A stretch of 15,611 bases of DNA. Source: Thomasclavelia sp. GTDB lineage: Bacteria > Bacillota_I > Bacilli_A > Erysipelotrichales > Coprobacillaceae. Below, one piece after another: positions 8,161-15,611 of this stretch (the stretch's first letter is position 1; each line of letters opens with the position of its first letter). Below the pieces are notes generated by a model, which was given only the letters and a program-made list of their open reading frames with translations, did no database searches and was not told where the DNA came from. The position numbers and the translations under genes are program-made. The DNA lies in assembly GCA_020025035.1 (NCBI GenBank), contig JAHHSU010000023.1, positions 1 to 15,611 on the forward strand. The letters are read 5' to 3'.

Positions 8161-8967
8161 TTACAATAGAGCTCCAATTAACAACAATATAATTGCTGTT
8201 GGTACTCATAAACAACCCATTAATGTTGGTTTGATACTAGATATTCATCAGAATGAAGAATTTCTTTTTTCTGGAGTAAAATTCTTACGCTTCTTATCAA
8301 CAATGAATGTTGATTTAAAGTCAATATACTTAAGAGTATATAAAAGCCCTAATATTATATTTAAATGAGAATATCTTAATCCATTTCTTCTACAAATATT
8401 TTCTAATTCAAGTAGCTCTTTATTATCATACAATTTAGCTGTAAATTGATTTGTCTTTGTAGAAAAATTAAAAAGATATTTAGCATCATCTTGATCAATT
8501 TTATTTAATAAAGCTAATATTTGTACTAAAGATATTCTAAATAATCCAATAGGACATCATTTTCTTATTTTTGGCATTCATCTAATATGCTTGTAATAAT
8601 GATAAGGAATAACGTTTCATTGTAATGGAGCTGATTCGTTTGGTATGACTACGTCATCAATCATAATGCCAAAACCATATCAAAAGCATAAAGGAATACA
8701 AGAGCTAACTCCAATAGAACATGCCATACCATATAAGAAATTATGGTTATTTCTTAAAGACTCATTAGTTTGAAGAAGTACAACAGTTGTTATTGTTCAT
8801 GTTAGATGTAATAACAAGAGAATAAAAAATGTAATAAGTCTAATTCATCTTTTCTTATAAAGAGAATAATTTGTTGGATTGTATAAAATGTCATTACTAA
8901 ATTTTTTAAAATCATTAAAGCTTTTTCACTTATATGCTTCACTAATAAAATATCTTTTAATAATCAT
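8161..8967 (-). CDS. Family B membrane protein, subtype I (268 aa)
   Basis: Product not recognised. ATG at 8967 follows AGGAATAAAA (good ribosome site); stop TAA at 8161-8163. N-terminal signature KRYFISEAYKWKSFNDF, FSNDILYNPTNYSLYKKRW, hydrophobic segments at about 42-66 and 78-98, then SAPLQW, the block RKWCPIGLFRISLVQILALLNK, HLNIILGLLYTLKYIDF, FWWISSIKPTL and a C-terminal membrane helix. It is the closest relative of the 2713-3519 protein, with equal length and few gaps. It is the first gene of the array and has its own promoter just after the mgtE terminator, with no A gene in front. Likely a membrane protein with cytosolic ends; no enzymatic motif seen. Confidence 0.87.
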
Positions 8968-8995
8968 TTTTATTCCTACATCCAATTAATTTAAT

Positions 8996-9024
8996 TCTAT
9001 ATGAAATTTGATAGATTATGTAAA
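8996..9024 (-). promoter_or_regulatory. Promoter for the 8161-8967 gene
   Basis: On the minus strand TTTACA (9019-9024) and TATAGA (8996-9001) are separated by exactly 17 nt, and a leader of about 20 nt with AGGA leads to the ATG. The -35 matches consensus at 5 of 6 positions and the -10 at 4 of 6. It lies just after the mgtE terminator, so the array starts its own transcription. Confidence 0.55.
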
Positions 9025-9046
9025 TGAATGAATTTATAGAAAGCAA

Positions 9047-9078
9047 TAAAAAAGTAAATACTATTAATAGTATTTACT
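9047..9078 (-). terminator. mgtE terminator
   Basis: A 26-nt perfect palindrome (9053-9078, AGTAAATACTATT and its complement) overlaps the last bases of the mgtE stop codon. On the minus strand it is followed at once by a T-tract (TTTTTTATTG). This is a clear intrinsic terminator although its stem is AT-rich. Confidence 0.8.
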
Positions 9079-10567
9079 AACTAACAAGCATTATGACAGC
9101 TGTACCAATGACAAATAAAATTGTTGTTGTTGCAGTGTCAATTAATGTAGTTAACATTGGTGAAGCCATTGCAGTTGGATCTGTTTTTAATTTCATGGCT
9201 AATAATGGTAAACATGCACCAATCATTTTAGATAATGAAATTGAAATAAATAAACATAAAGAAATCCCACCAGAAATAGCTACAATATCTCATCAGCTAT
9301 CAATTTTAGATAAATCACTAGCTGGATCTGGAGCTGCTGGAGCATTTGCACCAATTTCACTTGGTGGATAGAAGATAGCATAATAAATTAATAATCTAAC
9401 AAAGTTAAATATAGCTAAACATAAACCAATTAGCAATGCAACCTGCATTTCTTTTAAAACTACTTTACCATAATCTTTCTTCTCAATTTCACCAACAGAT
9501 ATTCCCCGAATAACTGAAGCTGCAGATTGAGAACCTGCATTACCAGATGTTCCTGTAATAACTGGAATAATTGGAACTAATAATAATGTAGATAAAGCAT
9601 TTCCCAATAAACTAGAACTTCACGAAGTTAATTGTTCAATTGCAATTGAAGTTAATGTAGCCACAGTCATTAGAATTAATAATCATACAATTCTAGAACG
9701 GAATAATTCAATAACACTAATTCTAGTATAAGATGTATTTAATGTTGTAATCCCATACATTTTGTAAATGTCTTCAGTAATTTCTTCTTGTAAAGCTGGT
9801 AAGATATCATTGTCAGTTACTAAACCAACCATTTCATTATCATGGTTAATAACTGGCATTGATTCCCGATCGTACTTTTGGAACATTTGGATTACTTCTT
9901 CAATTTCAGCATCAGTTTTAATACTTAAAACTGCTCTATCCATGACTTCTTTAATCTTTTTAGAACGTTTCTTTTCTAATAAGATGTCATATACAGCTAT
10001 TTTACCAACTAGTTTATTTTCATTATCTAAGACATAAACGAATTTATCAAAATCGTTTTTATCAATGTTTTCTGAAATTACTTTAACAGTTTTGGAAATA
10101 GTTCAATCTTCATAACACTTGAAGAATGAAACATTCATAATACTACCGATTTCGCCTTCTTCATATTTAGATAACAACATTAGTTGTTTTCTAACTTCTG
10201 GATCAATTGATACTAGAATCTTCTTAAATAAAGCTGGTTCAATTTCTAAGATGAATTCGTAAATGTCATCGACTTCTATTTCAGAAAAGATTTGTTTAAT
10301 TAATTTGTTATTACTTATTTCAATAATTTCAACTTTTTTTTCAAAAGATAAATAAGAAAAGATTTGCCCCATTTTTGTATTTCTTGAAGCAAATAAAACA
10401 AATTTAATAACTTCAATGTCTTCAACATCTTCTAAAGCATCAATAATGACATTAATTGGTTTTGATTTAACAATCTTTTTAATAATTTTTTCATTATGAG
10501 TAGTGTATGACTCAATCATTTGTTTAATTAATGATAAATTAGGATTATGTTTTTTATTTGAAGCCAT
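9077..10567 (-). CDS. mgtE: Magnesium transporter MgtE (496 aa)
   Basis: Mg2+-selective channel/transporter of the cell membrane. Order of parts: helical cytosolic MgtE N domain (about 10-150), two CBS domains (about 150-208 and 209-270; MDRAVLSIKTDAEIEEV, ESMPVINHDNEMVGLVTDNDIL), then the five-helix membrane domain from about 290 to the end. The pore signature PVITGTSGNAGSQS (335-348) matches the family's GxxGNxGxQS motif and VIRGISVGE follows it. In the family the N and CBS domains bind Mg2+ and close the pore when the ion is plentiful. Length is normal to slightly long, helped by an Ala/Pro-rich loop (GANAPAAPDPASD) between membrane helices. ATG at 10567 lies 2 nt after the cdaM stop with AAGGA inside the end of cdaM, so the two genes are one operon. 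Confidence 0.95.
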
Positions 10568-10569
10568 AA

Positions 10570-11220
10570 CTAATCCTTAATTTCTACTTTATTAATCTCT
10601 AATACGTCAAACACTTTCTTTTCAATAACTTTATTGTTTTTTTCTAATGTTGTTAAAACACCACGTGATGCAATACTAACAAGTCCTGTTGTTTCACTAA
10701 CAACAAAAACAATTGCATCAGTTCTTTCTGACATTCCTAATGCTGCTCTATGACGAGCACCATATTTAATGTCGATAATATTTTTTGTCATTGGTAAATA
10801 AGCAGATACTGTTGTTATCTTATTATCTTGAATAATCATAGCCCCATCATGTAGAGCTGATTTTTTATTAGAAAAGATTGACATTGTAAATTCAGGAGAG
10901 AATGCTCCTGTAATTCTATATCCATTTTTACCATACTGGTTCACATCATCTTTTCTAGAAACAACAATTAATGCCCCAATCTTTTCATTTCCCATAATTG
11001 TTAAAGCATTTACTAATGATTTAGCAAAATTATAGTCATCCATCATTGATTGGATTTTTTTATTCTTGTTGTTTTTGATTTTCAAAAACATTACACCATT
11101 TGCTTGTGCAAATCTAACAATAACAATAAAAGTACATATGAATGCTATTAAGGTTAAGATTAAAACAGCAAAAATGATTCATAGTATTTTAGTGTCATAA
11201 GATACAGAATTTAATAGCAT
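10570..11220 (-). CDS. cdaM: Diadenylate cyclase CdaM (c-di-AMP synthase, 216 aa)
   Basis: Condenses two ATP into c-di-AMP, a second messenger that in related bacteria controls K+ and osmolyte transport. A single membrane helix (about 12-35) anchors the enzyme, the layout known for mycoplasma CdaM, and is followed by the DAC/DisA_N domain (about 50-200). Active-site motifs are intact: HDGA (Asp125-Gly-Ala) and GARHRAA (Arg156-His-Arg), plus GALIVVSR upstream. Two adjacent ATG codons (11221-11223 and 11218-11220) follow AGGAGG; the second has the better 7-nt spacing and is chosen, the first would add one Met. The helix is reached only if UGA at codon 14 is read as Trp. mgtE follows after 2 nt in the same operon. 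Confidence 0.95.
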
Positions 11221-11223
11221 CAT

Positions 11224-11330
11224 AAGTCCTCCTATAAATTTATTACATATTAATTTTACTATATTTCATAATTTTAAAATAGTGATTTCTCCCAAATTGT
11301 GAATTATTTTAAAATTATTGTTCTTTTAAG
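11224..11330 (-). promoter_or_regulatory. Leader and probable promoter region of cdaM-mgtE
   Basis: This stretch lies between the protease terminator and cdaM. It holds AGGAGG (11228-11233), a near-perfect ribosome site, and possible promoters such as TTCACA, 16 nt, TATTTT, or a TAAAAT nearer the gene. I cannot choose between them. No Mg2+ or c-di-AMP riboswitch structure is evident; the stretch is only about 100 nt and AT-rich. Confidence 0.35.
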
Positions 11331-11363
11331 TAAAAATAACAAGGCATTAAACCTTGTTATTTT
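11331..11363 (-). terminator. Terminator of the TlpA-like/protease operon
   Basis: Perfect 12-bp stem, AAAATAACAAGG (11333-11344) pairing with CCTTGTTATTTT (11352-11363), 7-nt loop, starting directly after the protease stop codon and followed by T5 on the minus strand. The arms AAAATAACAAG/CTTGTTATTTT are the same as in the terminator at 15405-15440. Confidence 0.88.
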
Positions 11364-14192
11364 CTATCTTTTATATGTTGGAATAGTTGTTGGACTAGAT
11401 CCACTTTGTTGTGGTTCTATATGAGATGGAATAGTTTTAACTTGCACTGTTTTAACTTGTTTTACTACAACAGGTCTTTTAACTTCTTTAGGTTCATTTT
11501 TCTTTTTGAATAAAGCAATGATAGCTAAAATAATTCCAATAAGGATGAAAAGTCCTCCAGTTCCTATTAAAGCATATACTCATCATGAAATACCATTTGA
11601 TGTTGAATCATTTGGTTTATCAATTACACTAGGTCCATTATCGATATGAGGACCTCCTGGATTATTTGGTGGTTGTACACCATTATTTGGTGGAACAACT
11701 ATATCATTATTTGGAGGTGTTATATTATTATCTGGAGCTGGTGGAGTTGGATTTGTAACTCTAAGTGATTTAGTACTAGTTTTAGTTTTGCCATTATGGA
11801 AAACTCTAAGTTCTAAAGTTCTTCCATTATGTCAAGATTCAGCTCTAAAATTAACAGAAGATGAACTGCCAATATTTCTACCGTCCAATCATCATTCATA
11901 TCTTAACCCTGTTAAAGATTTAGGATTAATGATAGCTCTAGCTGTAATATTATCTCCAACATAATATGTTCTATCATCTAAATCAATTGATACTGATTCT
12001 AATGATGGTTCTGGAGCAATGATTGGAGGTGGTAGTTCTTCATTACCTTGATTATTAATTTCAGGTTTTGGTATTGGTGCAGTAGGTTTTATATCTGCAT
12101 CTGGTACAGATTCTAATGTTACTTTATGTTTACCAAATCAATGAATACGATAATATTCGTGATCATCTCCTCTATATACTAAATCAAGTTCAGATTGACC
12201 AGGACGATATGGTTTATTTAAACTATCTGCATCATTTGGATATCATTCCCAACCTTCAGGAATTTTAATATCTCTATATTTTTGAGCACTTGCTTTTACT
12301 TTAAAATTGACTACCAGATTAGTTGGTTCTCCGCCATAAGGTCCAGGACGATATTCACCTAGATTTTGTAAATCTGGAACTGTACCTACTCTTACTTTAT
12401 AATGAACAGTTTTTGAAGTATTAACATAAGCACCTTTTCCTTTTAAGACAATGCTTGAATTACCGATGATTTCATCATCTCTTGATACCCCATGTTTTGG
12501 TAAACTGATATTTAAAGGCTTATATTCAATATCAAAATCAGAACCTTCAGTTAACACTTTATCTCCAAGTTTTACTAGTATTGGTTTTGGTCTTTCTTCA
12601 GATTGGTATTTTCAATCAGTTTTTGATAATTCAACTTCTGCATATTCTAAATTATTTGGAATAGTTGCATTAGGAATATCTTTTTCACTAGTAAATGCTT
12701 TTATCCTAGCTGTTGTACTTCTTTCTCTTAAAGAAGGATTAATTCATGTTGAACCATTATGATAATATGTCATATTATCATTTCCTTTTTCAACTGAATA
12801 CATAATCTCAGCATCATTTGTTGGATTTTCTACTTTTGCAACAATACTAAAGTTTTTACCATGTTGAAGTTCTAAAGGATCTTTTAATTCTAATGTTTTA
12901 TAACCACCATGGTCAAAAGTTTGTTTTAATGTCTTAACTAAATGTCCATTAGTTGGATCATTTGATAGACTTAAAGGGTTTAACATATCAGCTTCTACAT
13001 TTTCATATATCTTTGCAGTTACTGTTACATTTTCACCTTTAACTCCAACATTAACTCCCTTTAAAAATTCTTTTCTATTAAAGTTAGCTCTTTTAACAGG
13101 AAAAATAGCTGCATTTTCTTTTTTACCTGATTGTTCACTTTCAATGCCTGATGCATCTTGAGCTGCACGAGCATCATAGTAATAATTATTTTGATATTTT
13201 TCATTTGCTTTAGTAAATTGATATCCAGTTATATCAAATATTTCTGAATCATATGAAATATAGAAATAACCACTTCCAGCTGGACTATTGTATGGTCCTC
13301 AACTATTTTTAATAATTCATCCACCATTTAAAGATGAAGCACGTGGTTTATATAGATCTTTATTAATTGAATCATCTCAACCAACAATAGTAATTGCATG
13401 TCCACCATGCTTTTGATTAAAATTCGTGTTGGTATATATTTCAGTTCCATATGCTGAATAACTTGCAGCTACAGCACCATATTGAACTATCATTTTTTTA
13501 ATTCTTTTAATTGATTCATCTAATGAAGTCTTTTTAGCTAATGCATGGGAATTTCAAATCATATCAGCATTTTCTAGATAGTATTCTGCTGGTCGATATG
13601 TATACCCATCTATAGCACCACCACTAGATCCATTGGGATACTGATTGACTGGACTATTTCACATTGATAGAGCAGCTAATCCTCAACGAACATTTCCACC
13701 TTTACCAAATTGTGCAGTGTGAATTTCATCATCAGGATTTAATCCTAATTTATCAAATTCTTTAAATCTAACATTTGTACCATAATCAATGTTGTGTTCA
13801 GAAATATCTATTTCATCCATGTATCCAAGATGCCTTTCTTCTAATCCTGTTTTTAATAATGCTGTTTCAGATGCAGCAGCTGTTGCATATGTTCAACATA
13901 ACCCTTCAGGACCTTGATCTTTTACGTGTGTAACAATATCATATGGTCTACTATCATATGTTTTCAAATTAACTAAATCATCCATATTAGTTTTTTCTAA
14001 TTCTTGTAGTTCTTCTAAAGTCTCTGGTTGTTTAGTAATTGTCTTTGATTGCTTTTCTTGTACAACATTGTTTTCAACAACAACTGGTTGTTCTATACTA
14101 GTATTTGAAGAATGGAAAACAGGAATCATACCAAATGGAATAATTGCTGATAATGAAATTGATGTTATTAGAGACAAATATTTCTTTTTCAT
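11364..14192 (-). CDS. Surface papain-family (C1) cysteine protease with Ig-like repeats (942 aa)
   Basis: Membrane-anchored protease facing outward. An N-terminal signal segment (about 4-27) leads to a papain fold with Gln93, Cys99 (DQGPEGLCW), His265 (GGHAITIVGWD) and Asn296 (IIKNSWGP), so the full catalytic set is present. A region like the lectin-like domain that follows C1 peptidases in Firmicutes comes next (about 305-470). One Ig-like repeat of the GSDFDIEY...GKGAYVNTSKT type is at about 515-590; a linker with YRPG motifs follows, then a PKD/Ig-like domain near 730-800. A Pro/Asn-rich stalk, a membrane helix (about 871-893) and a basic tail end the protein. No LPXTG, as expected without a wall. 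Its ATG overlaps the previous stop (TAATG) with GGAGAA as ribosome site, so it is coupled to the thioredoxin-like gene. Substrate unknown; host proteins are plausible. Confidence 0.92.
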
Positions 14193-15325
14193 TATTGTTC
14201 TCCATTCTTTGAATATTTAGGGATATATTTTTCAAAAGCTGTCTGATTAGATACTTTACCACTAGAGAACCTATAAACTAAAACGCCCTGTCAATCTAAT
14301 ATTGCAGTTCTTGGATAAGCATTATTATTTGGAAAATAAGAATTAACAAATTTACTTCCTTCATCTTTTACAAAATGGAAGTAAGGATATTCATTTTCTT
14401 GGAAGTGTCTTAAAGTGTCTAAGGAATCACCATAATAATCAGAAAAACAAATTACTTCTACATGCTTAATAATTTCCTTATTTTCATCTATCATGTTTCC
14501 AGTAGTTGGTCAAAAGATAGCTTTGTTTAAAGCTCGTAGCGTAGCTTTTGAATTTTCACAATTAGTTCACATGTGCATTAAAACAGTCATCTTGCCTTCT
14601 CTTGCATTTTGTCTTAATGAAATAGGTTGGCCTAATACGTCTTCACCTACTCATAATTCTCTTGCTACATCATCGATTTTATATGTCTTACCATCTTCAT
14701 AATCTTCTATTACTGGTTCAAATTGGAATCTAACGTTTGGAGTATTCTTATCAAAAATTACTTCATCTGGATAATTGTATTTAGTTCTTCTTAATGAAGG
14801 AACACCATCATATTCAGTTAGTTTAATTTTATATCTACCATTTTCTGGTAATTCCAATCTAATTATTCCATCATTGTCGTCTTCAAAATCATCAATTGCA
14901 GAAATTAATTTTGCACCAGTGTTTGCATCAAATACATCAAATGAAATTACTTCAGAAAACTTAAATCCTGAAGTCTTAGTGATATCAATAGTGAATTGCA
15001 TGTTTTGGACAGATACATCCGGTTTAATTGTAGGGGGGGTTGGTTGTTGAGGTTCTGAAGGATTTTGATCAATTGGAGGAATATTAGGAGTTTCAGGGAT
15101 AGATTGTTCTGGTTCTGGAACGCTAGGAGTTGTTGTATCAGGAGGTGCAACTGGTTTATTTTCATTACCAGAAATATTGTTATTCGTTGTATTGTTTGAA
15201 ATAATATTATTTACTTTTGCTATTTTAAAATAACAGCCAACACCAACGCAAGCAAAACCAATACCTGCTAAAGTAGATATTGAAATTAAAGTACCCTTTG
15301 CAATTTTGTTCTTTCCATTTTTCAT
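14192..15325 (-). CDS. Membrane-anchored TlpA/AhpC-type thioredoxin-like protein, CxxS (377 aa)
   Basis: An N-terminal membrane anchor (about 9-33, no clear lipobox) is followed by an Asn- then Pro-rich stalk (PEPEQSIPETP and similar, about 45-100). A beta-rich Ig-like domain comes next (about 105-215), then a TlpA/AhpC-like thioredoxin fold (about 225-370). In that fold, LGQPISLRQNAREGKMTVLM corresponds to the family entry strand, MWTNCENS to the WCxxC active site, and YPRTAILD with Pro338 to the cis-proline loop. The first Cys (256) is kept and the second is Ser259. A CxxS site cannot do ordinary disulfide reduction alone; it could trap mixed disulfides, isomerise, or act as a peroxidase-like single thiol. 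The gene overlaps the protease start by one base, so helping fold or protect that protease is an attractive inference. Ribosome site AAGGGA, 6 nt from ATG 15325. Confidence 0.85.
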
Positions 15326-15344
15326 GTTTATCCCTTATTAGTTA

Positions 15345-15353
15345 ATTATACCA
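15345..15353 (-). promoter_or_regulatory. Extended -10 promoter of the TlpA-like/protease operon
   Basis: The minus strand reads TGGTATAAT, a consensus -10 with the TGn extension and no good -35, which is common for this promoter class. Predicted start is near 15338, leaving a leader of about 12 nt just long enough for AAGGGA (15331-15336). Confidence 0.65.
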
Positions 15354-15401
15354 TTTAAAAGGTTTTGTTTTTATTAGATATCAAAATACTACATATTTTA
15401 T

Positions 15402-15440
15402 AAAAAAATAACAAGACATGTTTACACATCTTGTTATTTT
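15402..15440 (-). terminator. Terminator of the partial right-hand gene
   Basis: Arms AAAATAACAAG (15405-15415) and CTTGTTATTTT (15430-15440) enclose a small bulge, a 4-bp inner stem ATGT/ACAT and loop TTAC. Seven T follow on the minus strand. It lies 18 nt after the stop of the gene at 15459. Confidence 0.82.
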
Positions 15441-15458
15441 CATATTTTAATTCTAAGA

Positions 15459-15611
15459 TTATTCTTGTTTTGGTTCTGGTGGTTTCTTCACAATCTTCTT
15501 AATAATCTTTACTTTCTTAACTACTACATTTCCTTTTGTAGTTTCTTTTGAAACTACTGTACCTTCTTCTATATCTTGTAATTCATCTAGATAATCGTTT
15601 AAAGGTCTAGG
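15459..15611 (-). CDS. C-terminal end of an unknown Lys/Val-rich protein (partial)
   Basis: Fifty residues before TAA at 15459-15461; the start lies beyond the window. The visible end is acidic (DYLDELQDIEEGTVV), then alternating Lys and Val/Ile (NVVVKKVKIIKKIVKK), then PPEPKQE. No domain can be named. The VVVKKVKIIKK run resembles the cytosolic tail of the protease (VVVKQVKTVQVK), and the two genes share a terminator sequence, so it may be another anchored surface protein whose tail lies in the cytosol. That is inference from a short, low-complexity match. Confidence 0.7.
   Translation of the reverse strand, partial: PRPLNDYLDELQDIEEGTVVSKETTKGNVVVKKVKIIKKIVKKPPEPKQE

Noticed and set aside
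9093..10037. Plus-strand open frames opposite mgtE
   Set aside because: They are the complement of a clear MgtE coding frame, have no ribosome site and make no recognisable protein.
623..14192. Many broken genes or selenoproteins, suggested by frequent in-frame TGA
   Set aside because: TGA falls at Trp positions conserved between paralogues and in the papain and CdaM sequences, so the simple explanation is UGA=Trp.
14493..15050. Plus-strand open frames opposite the TlpA-like gene, and a minus-strand frame at 14947-15165
   Set aside because: All lie over a well supported coding frame; the minus-strand one is a Leu/Gln-rich shadow of the Pro-rich stalk.
15200..15290. Lipoprotein signal in the TlpA-like protein (FAC, VGC)
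   Set aside because: Neither Cys has L/V/I at -3; a plain membrane anchor fits better.
1..15611. Insertion sequence, CRISPR array or integrase
   Set aside because: No transposase or integrase motif and no regularly spaced short repeats were found; the only long repeat is the A-gene cassette.

Overview
The window looks like chromosomal DNA of a wall-less bacterium (Mollicutes, mycoplasma-like). It is very AT-rich. UGA must be read as tryptophan: on the minus strand almost every gene is cut into pieces by in-frame TGA, and reading these as Trp restores full-length proteins, including the papain-type GLCW active site and the GLxTLKY and WW blocks of the paralogue family. I cannot name the species. 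Every gene I can support lies on the minus strand, so transcription runs from high to low coordinates.

Right part (15611 to about 9050), conventional operons. First comes the C-terminal end of an unknown lysine-rich protein with its terminator. Next is a translationally coupled pair: a membrane-anchored TlpA/thioredoxin-like protein whose second active-site Cys is Ser, then a 942-aa surface papain-family (C1) protease with a full Cys/His/Asn triad and a C-terminal membrane anchor. After a strong terminator comes a tight two-gene operon: cdaM (diadenylate cyclase, c-di-AMP synthesis) and mgtE (Mg2+ channel/transporter), closed by a 26-nt perfect palindrome plus T-tract.

Left part (about 8970 to 165), an accessory array. 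I find five intact genes and one decayed copy of a roughly 270-aa membrane protein family ('family B'), plus two copies of a larger multi-pass membrane protein ('family A'), with one unrelated multi-spanning membrane gene (YwaF/TMEM164-like) inserted. B proteins fall into two subtypes by eye. Along the direction of transcription the subtypes alternate strictly: I (8967-8161), II (5755-4943), I (3519-2713), II (2456-1635), I (1429-623), II-pseudo (543-165). This suggests duplication of a I-II pair, and perhaps two subunits that work together. Each A gene sits directly upstream of a B gene; one pair overlaps as TAATG. The two A genes share a nearly identical block of about 393 bp covering promoter, leader and the first ~97 codons, after which they diverge sharply, as expected from gene conversion. 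A partial tRNA-Ser(GCU) lies at the left edge.

The A/B array is the best candidate here for an undescribed system. Its products are predicted membrane proteins, it is expanded by local duplication, and I recognise no known family in it. No gene-free stretch exceeds about 260 bases; the gaps hold promoters, terminators or nothing recognisable, as noted in the features.
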